Shown: positions 8,414 to 15,086, counted from the stretch's first letter. The stretch is 19,080 nt of DNA from BPIH01 sp042408535 (GCA_042408535.1 JBHORA010000173.1:1-19080), one strand, 5' to 3'. Notes: a model not told the origin generated them from the sequence alone. A program made the numbers and translations.

Positions 8414-8836
8414 ATGGCGAAGGAGGCGACGCAGGAACGGCCCTCGAGCGGTCGGGCGATGGCCCCGGCGGCCTCTGCGACGAGCACGACCGCGACGGGC
8501 CGGAGCCCGAGCAGTCACGACGCGGGGCACCGCCACTTCCGCCATTCCTACACGAAGGACAAGCCACAGCTCATTCGCCGGCTCCGCCGGATCGAAGGCC
8601 AGGTCCGGGGGATTGCCCGGATGGTCGAACGCGAGGAATACTGCGTCGACATCCTCCAGCAGACGGCCGCCCTTCGGGCTGCCATCGACGCCGTCGCCCT
8701 CCTCATCCTCGAGGACCACATCTCCGGCTGCGTTCGGACCGCCGCCGAACAGGGAGAGGTCGACGCCTACGTCGACGAGGTCCTCGACGTCGTCCGTCGG
8801 ACCCTCGGCCGCCCGATCCGCGCGACCCGCGGTTGA
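8414..8836 (+). CDS. csoR: CsoR-family copper-sensing transcriptional repressor
   Basis: All-helical DUF156 repressor that releases DNA on binding Cu(I). The 140-residue product has the family core from about residue 48 (KPQLIRRLRRIEGQVRGIARM). The Cu(I) ligands of M. tuberculosis CsoR (Cys36, His61, Cys65) match C77, H102 and C106 with identical spacing, and its second-shell Tyr35 and Glu81 match Y76 and E122. This supports copper over nickel, formaldehyde or sulfur sensing. An unusual N-terminal extension of about 45 residues is Ser/Thr/Ala-rich and ends with four histidines (H35, H39, H41, H44). ATG at 8414 has no Shine-Dalgarno; M16 is an alternative start. No copper exporter or chaperone is in the window, so its target is elsewhere or itself. 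Confidence 0.88.
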   Translation: MAKEATQERPSSGRAMAPAASATSTTATGRSPSSHDAGHRHFRHSYTKDKPQLIRRLRRIEGQVRGIARMVEREEYCVDILQQTAALRAAIDAVALLILEDHISGCVRTAAEQGEVDAYVDEVLDVVRRTLGRPIRATRG

Positions 8837-8936
8837 GCTGCGGCAGGGGTGCGTCCATCGGGCGGTCGGCCGAACCTGCCCGCGAGGCGCCGCAGGGCGA
8901 CCGAGCCGCCGCAACCGCGGTGCCTCCGCCCCGCCA

Positions 8937-8945
8937 TTGTCCACA
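8937..8945 (+). promoter_or_regulatory. DnaA box 1
   Basis: TTGTCCACA, identical to the preferred DnaA box of high-GC bacteria such as Streptomyces. Confidence 0.7.
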
Positions 8946-8979
8946 GCCCGGCCGTCGACGGAGGATCTTTCGGAGGGGG

Positions 8980-8988
8980 TTGTCCACA
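8980..8988 (+). promoter_or_regulatory. DnaA box 2
   Basis: A second perfect TTGTCCACA in the same orientation, 43 bp (about four helical turns) from box 1. Confidence 0.7.
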
Positions 8989-9011
8989 ATCGGCGACCGC
9001 CACCGTGGATT

Positions 9012-9020
9012 CGTGGATAA
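9012..9020 (-). promoter_or_regulatory. DnaA box 3, inverted
   Basis: TTATCCACG on the minus strand, 8 of 9 matches to TTATCCACA. A weaker 6/9 box abuts it at 9004-9012. It lies 5 nt before the TTGACA of the rsmG promoter candidate. Confidence 0.6.
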
Positions 9021-9025
9021 GTGCC

Positions 9026-9054
9026 TTGACAGGCGGCCCAGGCAGCCCTACCGT
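9026..9054 (+). promoter_or_regulatory. Promoter candidate for rsmG
   Basis: Perfect -35 TTGACA (9026-9031), then a 17-nt spacer and a weak -10 TACCGT (9049-9054). DnaA box 3 lies directly upstream, so DnaA could influence this promoter if it is used. Confidence 0.4.
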
Positions 9055-9222
9055 CCGGGCTCCGCACCTATCCGGCCGAGGGTAACGTGGCTTGGGAGGG
9101 ATTCGGGGAGACCCGGTCGCGAACCGAACGAGCGGCGGAAGACCGAGGCGGAGGGGGTGCGATCGGATCGACGAGGGCGGCGACCCACTGATCCGGCGCG
9201 GACAGAATCGCGGGAGCGCCGG

Positions 9223-10051
9223 ATGATGGCTGGGCCGTCGCCCTCTTGCCGTGGCGGGTCACGACCCCCGACCAAACGGTCCGGGGCGCGCCCCATCGCC
9301 CCTCGAGAGGCCCTCTCCAGCGCCGCGTACGAGGCCGCTCTCGCGGCCGGCCTGGCGGCCCTCGACCTCGACCTCGCCCCTCCGGCGCGGAACGCCATCG
9401 ACCGCTTCGCCGCCGTCGTCCTCGCCTGGACGGAGCGCCTCAACCTGACAGCGACCCGAGATCCCGCGGCCTTTGCCAGGGACCACCTCCTCGACAGCCT
9501 GAGCGCCGTCCCCCTCTTCCGCGTCCGGGGTCTCGCTCGCTTCCTCGACCTCGGGTCGGGGGCCGGCCTCCCCGGGATCCCCCTCGCCATCGCGCTCCCG
9601 GCGACCGACTGCCTCCTCGTCGAGGCGACGGCGAAGAAGGCGGCCTTCCTCGAGCAGGCCGTCACGGAGCTCGGTCGCGCGGACACGATCCGCGTCGCCG
9701 CGGCCCTGGCCGAGGACCTCGCCGCCGATCCCCGCGAGCGCGGCGCCTGGGCCGGCCGTCACAGCCCGGGCGGTCGGGCCCCTCGCCGAGCTCGTCGAGC
9801 TCGCCCTCCCCCTCCTCCGGCCGGGAGGCCTCCTCGTCGCCTGGAAGGCCGCCCGGGTCGTCGACGAGCTGACCGCCGCCGAGCGAGCGGCGGGTGCCCT
9901 TGGCGGCAGCCGACCCGTGCTCGTCACCCCCGGCGGCCCGACGCTGCGAGCCCTCCTCGGGGAGCGCCGTCTCGTCGTCGTCGAGAAGGTCGGAGCGACA
10001 CCGGCGGGCTTCCCGCGGCGACCAGCCGTGCGCCGACGTCGACCCTGGTGA
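9223..10051 (+). pseudogene. rsmG: 16S rRNA (guanine527-N7)-methyltransferase RsmG, frameshifted
   Basis: RsmG (GidB) methylates G527 of 16S rRNA using S-adenosylmethionine; loss is known to give low-level streptomycin resistance. The first part, from ATG 9223 (GGAG 6 nt upstream) to about 9753, encodes family motifs LNLTATRDP, DHLLDSL and the SAM loop FLDLGSGAGLPGIPLA. At about 9754 the frame is lost: one extra G in GCCGGCCGTC. In the next frame the protein resumes as AVTARAVGPLAELVELALPL, LRPGGLLVAWK and the standard C-terminus KVGATPAGFPRRPAVRRRRP, ending at TGA 10049-10051. Removing one base restores a protein of about 275 residues, somewhat longer than usual because of about 30 extra N-terminal residues. 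Sequencing error and true mutation cannot be separated here. Confidence 0.85.
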
Positions 10052-10077
10052 AGGGACGGCTGGTACGCTCACCGCCG

Positions 10078-10809
10078 ATGCGGATCGTCGTCCTGTCGGA
10101 CATCCACTCGAACCTGGTCGCCCTCGAGGCCGTCCTCGCCACCCTCGCCAGCGTCGACGCCATCTGGGTTCTGGGCGACATCGTCGGCTACGGGCCCGAG
10201 CCCGATGCCGTCGTCGAGCGGCTTGTCGACGTCGGTGCGGTCGCCGTCGCCGGGAACCACGACGCGGCCGCCGTGGGGGCCGCCGATCTCGGCTGGTTCA
10301 ACCCCGATGCGCGGGCCGCCATCGAGTGGACCCAGCGGCGGATGGCACCACGGACCCGGGACTGGCTGGCCGCCCTGCCGACGACGGTCGAGGAGCCGCC
10401 GGCGGCCCTCGTCCACGGCTCGCCTCGCGAGCCCCTCTGGGAGTACATCACCTCGGGAGCGGAGGCTCGCCCAAACCTGCGGCTCCTCGCTGAGCGCGGG
10501 CTCAGCCTCGGCCTCCACGGCCACACCCACGTCCCCGTCCTCTGGCGGCGGACCGGCGACGACCTCGAGCTTCTCCGTGTCGAGGACGGAACCCGGATCG
10601 CCCTCGACGAGCGGGTCGTCCTCGCCAATCCCGGCTCCGTCGGTCAGCCACGGGACGGCGATCCGCGGGCGAGCTACCTCGTCTACGACACAGACCGGGC
10701 GGAGCTCAGCTGGCACCGGATCGCCTACGACGTCGCGGCGACCCAGGCGACGATGCGGCGGTTCGGCCTGCCGCGCTGGCTCGTCGAGCGGCTCGCTGTC
10801 GGGCACTGA
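10078..10809 (+). CDS. Calcineurin-like metallophosphoesterase, YfcE/MJ0936-like
   Basis: Two-metal phosphodiesterase of the small Metallophos_2 group. The 243-residue product has all metal-binding motifs in order: D-x-H in LSDIHSN (near residue 8), GDIVGYGP, GNHD, the HGSP histidine and GHTH, followed by NPGSVGQPRDGDPRASY, typical of the YfcE-like group. The natural substrate is unknown; relatives cleave bis-p-nitrophenyl phosphate or cyclic nucleotides. The start is ATG at 10078, where the fold begins; the frame is open far upstream only because of the rsmG frameshift. No Shine-Dalgarno lies close, but TACGCT (10064-10069) sits 8 nt upstream, a possible leaderless promoter. The kimA gene follows after 15 nt. 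Confidence 0.92.
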   Translation: MRIVVLSDIHSNLVALEAVLATLASVDAIWVLGDIVGYGPEPDAVVERLVDVGAVAVAGNHDAAAVGAADLGWFNPDARAAIEWTQRRMAPRTRDWLAALPTTVEEPPAALVHGSPREPLWEYITSGAEARPNLRLLAERGLSLGLHGHTHVPVLWRRTGDDLELLRVEDGTRIALDERVVLANPGSVGQPRDGDPRASYLVYDTDRAELSWHRIAYDVAATQATMRRFGLPRWLVERLAVGH

Positions 10810-10824
10810 GGCGGCAGCGGCGCG

Positions 10825-12966
10825 ATGGCGATCGGCGGACGGCGCCCCCTCCGGGGCCGGAAGATCGGCGACCGTCGGGTCCAGGTCGCTCGTCCCCACA
10901 GCCCCTATTTCCGGTGGAGCGGCCCAGGTCTCCTGACGGCGAAACCGGCGGCGAGTCTCCCGCCGGACCGGCTCGGCCGCCTCTGGGCTCGAACGAAGGC
11001 GATCCTCATTGGCCGACCCCTGGCCCGGGAAGAGGAGATCATCGAGCGACTCTCGAAGACGAAGGCCCTCGCCATCTTCAGCTCCGACGCCATCAGCTCC
11101 TCGGCCTACGCCACCGAAGAGATCCTGCGGGTCCTCGTCCTGGGGGGATTGGCAGCCCTCGTCTTCAGCGTCGAGATTGCCGTCGCCATCGCCGTCATGC
11201 TCGCCATCGTCGCCTTCAGCTACCGGCAGATCTGTCTCGCCTACCCGACGGGCGGCGGGTCGTACTCGGTCTCGAAGCGGAACCTCGGTCGGACGGCGTC
11301 GCTCGTTGCCGCCGCCGCCCTCCTCATCGACTACAACCTCACGGTCGCCGTCTCCACCTCGTCGGCGGTCGAACAGGTCATCTCAGCCCTGCCCGCCCTG
11401 ACGCCCTGGAAGGTCGCCCTCGGCGTCGGCGCCATCGGTCTCATCACCCTCGGCAACCTCCGCGGCATCCGGGAGGCGGGCAACATCTTCGCCCTGCCGA
11501 CCTACCTCTTCCTGGGCAGCGCCCTCCTCATGATCGCCCTCGGCCTCTACCGGATCGTCGTCCTCGGCGACACGAGCCCGCCGAGCCCCGAACAGATCGC
11601 GGCCGCCCAATCCCACGTCGAGGCGGTCTCGATCCTCCTCATTCTTCGGGCCTTCGCCGCCGGCTCGGTGGCCCTGACCGGAACCGAGGCGATCGCGACG
11701 GGGGTGCCGGCCTTCAAGCCGCCCGAGGGCCAGAATGCCGCCCGAACCCTCGTCGCCATGGCAATCCTCCTCGGCGTCCTCTTTGTCGGCATCACCTTCC
11801 TCGCCTCGAGCTTCGGCATCCTCCCGGTCGAAGAGCCCGTCCGCCGGACCGTCATCAGCCAGATAGCAGCCCGGGTCTACGGGGAGAGCTCGATCGGCTT
11901 CTACCTCTTCTCGGCCTTCACGGCCCTCCTCCTCTTCCTGGCCGCGAATACCTCCTTCGCCGCCTTCCCGCGCCTCGCGGCTGTCCTCGCCATCGATGGC
12001 TTCTTTCCCCGCCAGTTCAGCTTCCGCGGCGACCGGCTCGCCTACTCGGTTGGGATCATCGCCCTGGCGACGATCGCCTCGACCCTCGTCGTCGTCTTCG
12101 GTGGGAGCACCCACGCCCTCATCCCGCTCTATGCCGTCGGGGTCTTCATCGACTTCACGATCAGCCAGACGGGCATGGTCCGCCACTGGCTCCGGGAGCG
12201 GCCGCGGGCCTGGCGCTCCCGCCTGGCCATCAACGCCTTCGGAGCCGTGCTGACCGGCATCATCGCCATCGAGGTCGCTTCGGTGAAGTTCGTCGACGGC
12301 GCCTACCTCGTTCTCCTCGCCATCCCAACCCTCGTGGGGATCATGCGGTTCATCCGCCACGCCTACGACGCCCAGGAGGCCGAGCTTCGGGTCCGACCGG
12401 ATCTTGTCGTCCCGGCCCCCCACCGGGAGGAGCGGGTCGTCATCCCGATCAATGGGATCAACCGGGCTGTCGTCCAAGCGGTGAACTTCGGGCGGGCGAT
12501 TGCCGACGATGTCCGGGCGGTCTACGTAACCGAAGATCCGGCCGAGGGCGAAGCGCTTCGGGAGCGCTGGCAGCGCCAATTCCCGACAGTTCCGCTCATC
12601 GTCGTCGAGAGCCCGTACCGAGCGCTCGTCGGCCCCTTCCTCGCCTACCTCGACGTCCTCGACGCCGCCTGGCCGCCGGACAAGGAGGCGCCGATCACGA
12701 TCGTCGTCCTGCCGGAGTACGTCGCTCGTCACTGGTGGGAGCGGCTCCTCTACAACCAGGCGGCGAAGCGGCTCCGGACGGCGCTCCTCGGCCGAGAGCA
12801 CACGGTCGTCGCCAACGTCCCGTACCGGCGGAAGGAGTGGGCCCGCTTCGGTCGCGAGCTGGGGGCGCGCGGCGCGGCGCAGCCCGCGGGCTCGGGTGGT
12901 GGGAGCGGCGGGGGCTCGGGTGTTGGGAGCGGCGGGGGCTCGGGTGACGGCTTGCGCGAGGGCTGA
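10825..12966 (+). CDS. kimA: KimA-family potassium transporter (APC superfamily)
   Basis: Proton-coupled K+ importer related to B. subtilis KimA (YdaO), often annotated only as an APC amino acid permease. Matching segments run along the full length: ILIGRPL, LSKTKALAIFSSDAISSSAY, SYRQICLAYPTGGGSY, LIDYNLTVAVS, NLRGIREAGNIFALPTYLF, VALTGTEAIATGVPAFK, NAARTL, FPRLAAVLAIDGFFPRQF, FGGSTHALIPLYAVGVF and SQTGM. D88 and Y95 correspond to Asp36 and Tyr43 of B. subtilis KimA. About 12 membrane helices are followed by a cytoplasmic USP-like domain (VVIPINGINRAVVQAVNFGR to VVANVPYRRKEWARFG). The 713 residues include about 55 extra at the N-terminus and a Gly/Ser tail. Next to UspA and two RCK proteins, so K+ is the likeliest substrate. 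The start at 10825 has a weak ribosome-binding site. Confidence 0.85.
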   Translation: MAIGGRRPLRGRKIGDRRVQVARPHSPYFRWSGPGLLTAKPAASLPPDRLGRLWARTKAILIGRPLAREEEIIERLSKTKALAIFSSDAISSSAYATEEILRVLVLGGLAALVFSVEIAVAIAVMLAIVAFSYRQICLAYPTGGGSYSVSKRNLGRTASLVAAAALLIDYNLTVAVSTSSAVEQVISALPALTPWKVALGVGAIGLITLGNLRGIREAGNIFALPTYLFLGSALLMIALGLYRIVVLGDTSPPSPEQIAAAQSHVEAVSILLILRAFAAGSVALTGTEAIATGVPAFKPPEGQNAARTLVAMAILLGVLFVGITFLASSFGILPVEEPVRRTVISQIAARVYGESSIGFYLFSAFTALLLFLAANTSFAAFPRLAAVLAIDGFFPRQFSFRGDRLAYSVGIIALATIASTLVVVFGGSTHALIPLYAVGVFIDFTISQTGMVRHWLRERPRAWRSRLAINAFGAVLTGIIAIEVASVKFVDGAYLVLLAIPTLVGIMRFIRHAYDAQEAELRVRPDLVVPAPHREERVVIPINGINRAVVQAVNFGRAIADDVRAVYVTEDPAEGEALRERWQRQFPTVPLIVVESPYRALVGPFLAYLDVLDAAWPPDKEAPITIVVLPEYVARHWWERLLYNQAAKRLRTALLGREHTVVANVPYRRKEWARFGRELGARGAAQPAGSGGGSGGGSGVGSGGGSGDGLREG
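12891..12950 (+). repeat. 24-bp tandem repeat, 2.5 copies, encoding the Gly/Ser tail of KimA
   Basis: Copies at 12891-12914 and 12915-12938 differ by one base, and a partial third copy starts at 12939. They encode SGGGSGGG, SGVGSGGG and SGDG. The unit is in frame, so copy changes would only alter tail length. Confidence 0.85.
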
Positions 12967-13004
12967 TCGTGCTCGCCCCGCAGCAGGGGGTGCGGGCAGA
13001 GTCC

Positions 13005-13050
13005 CGCGCGGGAAGAGGCTCGCGCGGGAAGAGGCTCGCGCGGGAAGAGG
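13005..13050. repeat. 16-bp tandem repeat, three copies
   Basis: Two perfect copies of CGCGCGGGAAGAGGCT at 13005-13020 and 13021-13036, then a third matching for 14 bases (13037-13050). It lies in non-coding sequence just after kimA. Confidence 0.9.
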
Positions 13051-13110
13051 TGGGGCAGGGACAGCCCGAGGCCCGAGGGCCCGCGGACACGGGCACAGGC
13101 TGGAGCGGGG

Positions 13111-13152
13111 CGCGGCACGACGGGCGCGGCACGACGGGCGCGGCACGACCCC
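13111..13152. repeat. 14-bp tandem repeat, three copies
   Basis: CGCGGCACGACGGG at 13111-13124 and 13125-13138, with a third copy at 13139-13152 diverging in its last three bases. Non-coding. Confidence 0.9.
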
Positions 13153-13238
13153 CCATGATCCAGTGGTATCGTCACTCTTCGGCAACAGCCGCCGCCCACG
13201 GCTGAGACCACGAACCCTGGTACCGAGCGAGCGAGAGC

Positions 13239-13703
13239 GTGTCCGTTCCGCACCACCACCTGCCACCCTTCCGCCGCGCCGTCGTCGCCGTCAACGGCGG
13301 CCCCACCGACGCCCAGATCGTCAGCCTGGCGGCCGAGTACGCCCGGCACACGAAGGCCGAGATCGTGGCCGTCCACGTCGTCGAGATCGACTGGACCCTG
13401 CCCCTCGACGCCGACATCGCCAGCACCTCCGAGGAGGCCCAGCGCGTTCTCGACGCCGCCGAGCTCGTCGCCGAGTCCGCCGGGATCGAGATCGAGACCG
13501 TCCTCCTCCAGGCGCGAGACGTCGCCGCCGCCATCGTCGACGAGGCGACCGAGCGCGGCGCCGACCTCCTCGTGCTCGGGCTACCCTACCGGCGGCGCTT
13601 CGGTGGCGACTTCGCCATCGGGCGGACGGTACCGTACGTCCTGAAGAACGCCCCCTGCGCCGTGTGGGTCGTCAGGGAGCCGATTCCGGAGGAGACGCGA
13701 TGA
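13239..13703 (+). CDS. Universal stress protein (UspA family)
   Basis: Small cytoplasmic nucleotide-binding protein of 154 residues. It has the Usp fold: N-terminal strand RRAVVAVNGGPTDAQIVSLAAEYA, AEIVAVHVVEIDW, a central helix, ADLLVLGLPYRRR and the C-terminal phosphate loop FGGDFAIGRTVPYVLKNAPC with GRT in place of GS, ending AVWVVREP. A GTG start at 13239 is used; the ribosome-binding site is weak. Its stop overlaps the next RCK gene in an ATGA, so the two are coupled. USP domains in potassium systems can bind ATP or c-di-AMP; a sensing role beside KimA is inference. Confidence 0.88.
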   Translation: MSVPHHHLPPFRRAVVAVNGGPTDAQIVSLAAEYARHTKAEIVAVHVVEIDWTLPLDADIASTSEEAQRVLDAAELVAESAGIEIETVLLQARDVAAAIVDEATERGADLLVLGLPYRRRFGGDFAIGRTVPYVLKNAPCAVWVVREPIPEETR

Positions 13704-14230
13704 AGTCCGTCATCGTCGGTTGTGGCCGCGTCGGAGCCACCCTCGCCGAGGCTCTCGAGGCCCTCGGTCACGAGGTCATCATCATCGACATTCGAACGAG
13801 CGCCTTCGACCGCCTCTCGTCCACCTTCCGCGGCTCCGCCGTCCGCGGCGACGGCACCGACGAGGACGTCCTTCGCCGGGCCGGCCTCGAGGGCGCCGAC
13901 TTTTTCATCGCCTTGACCGAGGGCGACAATCGGAACATCATGGCCGCCCAGATCGCCGCCCGTTCCTTCGGGATCCCGAAGGTCGTGGCGAAGGTGAACG
14001 ACCCCGTCCGGGCCGAGGCGTACGCCACCCTCGGGATCGCGACCCTGTGCCGAACGAACCTCATGGTCGATGCCGTCTACGATTACCTCGGCTACCCACG
14101 CCAGCATCCGCCCGGGGTCGTCCGACCGACCATCGCCGCCGGTGGCGCTGTGATAGCTGCCGGCGGAGGGACGACGGCAGGCTCGACCGCCCGAGCGGCG
14201 ACGGGCGAAACCTCCATCGAGGAGGGCTGA
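13700..14230 (+). CDS. RCK/TrkA-N domain potassium regulatory protein (CeoB-like)
   Basis: NAD-binding regulatory subunit for K+ transport. From ATG 13700, with GGAGG about 9 nt upstream, the product has 176 residues. It opens with the Rossmann loop GCGRVG (residues 7-12) and has an acidic residue D30 closing strand 2, then VRGDGTDEDVLRRAGLEGAD and the segment FFIALTEGDNRNIMAAQIAA. It lacks an RCK_C domain; after about residue 140 it has only a Gly/Ala/Thr-rich tail. The start overlaps the USP stop by 4 nt, and the second RCK gene begins 3 nt downstream. The pair resembles mycobacterial CeoB/CeoC (Rv2691/Rv2692), which also sit beside a KimA-like permease gene. The two probably form a hetero-oligomeric ring. 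Confidence 0.9.
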   Translation: MKSVIVGCGRVGATLAEALEALGHEVIIIDIRTSAFDRLSSTFRGSAVRGDGTDEDVLRRAGLEGADFFIALTEGDNRNIMAAQIAARSFGIPKVVAKVNDPVRAEAYATLGIATLCRTNLMVDAVYDYLGYPRQHPPGVVRPTIAAGGAVIAAGGGTTAGSTARAATGETSIEEG

Positions 14231-14233
14231 GCC

Positions 14234-14923
14234 ATGTTCGTCATCGTCGTCGGCGGCGGCAAGGTCGGCTACTACCTGACGAAGGAACTCATCGAGTCCG
14301 GCCACGAGGTGGTCCTCCTCGAAAAGGACCCGACGCGGGCGAGCCAGATCGCCGACGAGATCGGCTCCGTGGTCCTGGCCCGCGACGGCTGCGAAGGCAA
14401 GTACCTCGCCGAGGCCGGCGCGAACCGAGCCGACATCGTCGCCGCCGTCACCGGCGACGACGAGGACAACCTCGTCATCTGCCAGATGGCGAAGCACCAC
14501 TTCTCGGTGCCGCGGACCATCGCCCGGGTGAACAACCCGAAGAACGAGCACCTCTTCCGCCAGCTCGGCGTCGACGAGATCATCAGCCCGACCCGGATGA
14601 TCCTCGGCTCCATCGAGCAGGACATCCCCGTCCACGAGCTCCTCCACCTCGCTGCCCTGGGCGGCGGGGAGCTCGAGATCATCGAGGCCCGCCTCGAATC
14701 TGGCTCGCCGGCCGTCGGGCGAACGCCTCGGGAGCTCGACATCCCGGAGGGTTGCGCCCTCTTCGCCGTCGTCCGAGACGGCGTTCCGGCGCCACTCCGC
14801 CCGGACACGGTGCTCCGAACCGGTGACAAGGTCATCGCCATCGGTCGCACCGAGTGCGAGGCCCTTCTCCACGAGCAACTCATTGGCGAACAGCCCGAGA
14901 TCGAGCCGGCCGACGCCCGCTGA
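14234..14923 (+). CDS. RCK (TrkA-N plus TrkA-C) potassium regulatory protein (CeoC-like)
   Basis: Full RCK protein of 229 residues. It has Rossmann loop GGGKVG (7-12), acidic E30 at the end of strand 2 (suited to NAD(H)), LARDGCEGKYLAEAGANRAD and VAAVTGDDEDNLVICQMAK. A C-terminal RCK_C domain starts at about residue 140 (VHELLHLAALGGGELEIIEARL) and ends with LRTGDKVIAIGRTECEALL. RCK_C domains bind c-di-AMP or other ligands in known K+ systems. ATG at 14234 follows GAGGAGGG at good spacing and lies 3 nt after the previous stop. No TrkH/KtrB channel gene is in the window. Confidence 0.92.
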   Translation: MFVIVVGGGKVGYYLTKELIESGHEVVLLEKDPTRASQIADEIGSVVLARDGCEGKYLAEAGANRADIVAAVTGDDEDNLVICQMAKHHFSVPRTIARVNNPKNEHLFRQLGVDEIISPTRMILGSIEQDIPVHELLHLAALGGGELEIIEARLESGSPAVGRTPRELDIPEGCALFAVVRDGVPAPLRPDTVLRTGDKVIAIGRTECEALLHEQLIGEQPEIEPADAR

Positions 14924-14975
14924 GCCAGGGCGGATCGAGCGGCACGAGCTAGCCGACGCCCGCTGAGCCAGGGCG
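14909..14975. repeat. 24-bp direct repeat spanning the stop codon of the second RCK gene
   Basis: The same 24 bases occur at 14909-14932 and 14952-14975, 43 bp apart, with 19 bp between. The first copy includes the final codons (DAR) and the TGA of the RCK gene; the second is non-coding. It looks like a local duplication of the gene end. Confidence 0.85.
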
Positions 14976-15065
14976 CTGGGTCCGGACACGACGAGCCAGC
15001 CTCGGCGATGACGAGCTGGTCCCGGCCAGCACGGCGCGGTCGGGCACCGGAAGTGGCGGGCCAGA

Positions 15066-15086
15066 CTTGACAACGCCATTGTCAAG
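15066..15086. promoter_or_regulatory. HAIR-like palindromic operator for HspR
   Basis: CTTGACA-N7-TGTCAAG, a perfect inverted repeat with total length 21 nt. The HspR operator HAIR is CTTGAGT-N7-ACTCAAG, with the same length and spacing and 5 of 7 identical bases per arm. It overlaps the -35 and spacer of the promoter of an operon that encodes HspR. Confidence 0.75.

Larger units (their letters stand above)
8837..9222. other. Intergenic region with DnaA-box cluster (candidate oriC or DnaA-regulated promoter)
   Basis: This 386-nt region separates csoR from rsmG and has no convincing gene. It contains three DnaA boxes at 8937-9020, a promoter-like pair at 9026-9054, and an imperfect 10-bp stem (8884-8893 with 8917-8926, one G-U pair) just after csoR. 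It lies where gene orientation switches from minus to plus, and beside rsmG (gidB), a common origin neighbour. Against an origin: no AT-rich unwinding element is obvious, and dnaA, dnaN, rpmH and parAB are not in the window. Confidence 0.5.
12967..13238. other. Repeat-rich intergenic region between kimA and the USP gene
   Basis: Holds two further tandem arrays (16 bp at 13005-13050, 14 bp at 13111-13152) and a perfect 12-bp palindrome TCCCGCGCGGGA (13002-13013). TATCGT at 13167-13172 could be a -10 for the downstream genes, but no good -35 is present. No c-di-AMP riboswitch or T-rich terminator was recognised. Confidence 0.5.

Noticed and set aside
8330..9067. Minus-strand extension of the zinc-ribbon gene to 368 codons
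   Set aside because: It would run fully antisense through csoR, which has a strong family match. The extension is low-complexity and the DnaA-box region is unlikely to be coding.
8833..10809. A 658-codon plus-strand frame covering csoR 3' flank, rsmG and the phosphoesterase
   Set aside because: It is not a genuine fusion. The first 130 codons cover the DnaA-box gap, and the middle is RsmG read out of frame after a one-base shift. The phosphoesterase is complete from its own ATG at 10078.
10800..10825. c-di-AMP (ydaO) riboswitch controlling kimA
   Set aside because: Only 15 nt separate the phosphoesterase stop from the kimA start, so there is no room, and no such fold was seen elsewhere nearby.
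12891..13152. Tandem repeats as a CRISPR array
   Set aside because: Units are directly adjacent with no spacers, have three different lengths, and no cas genes are present.
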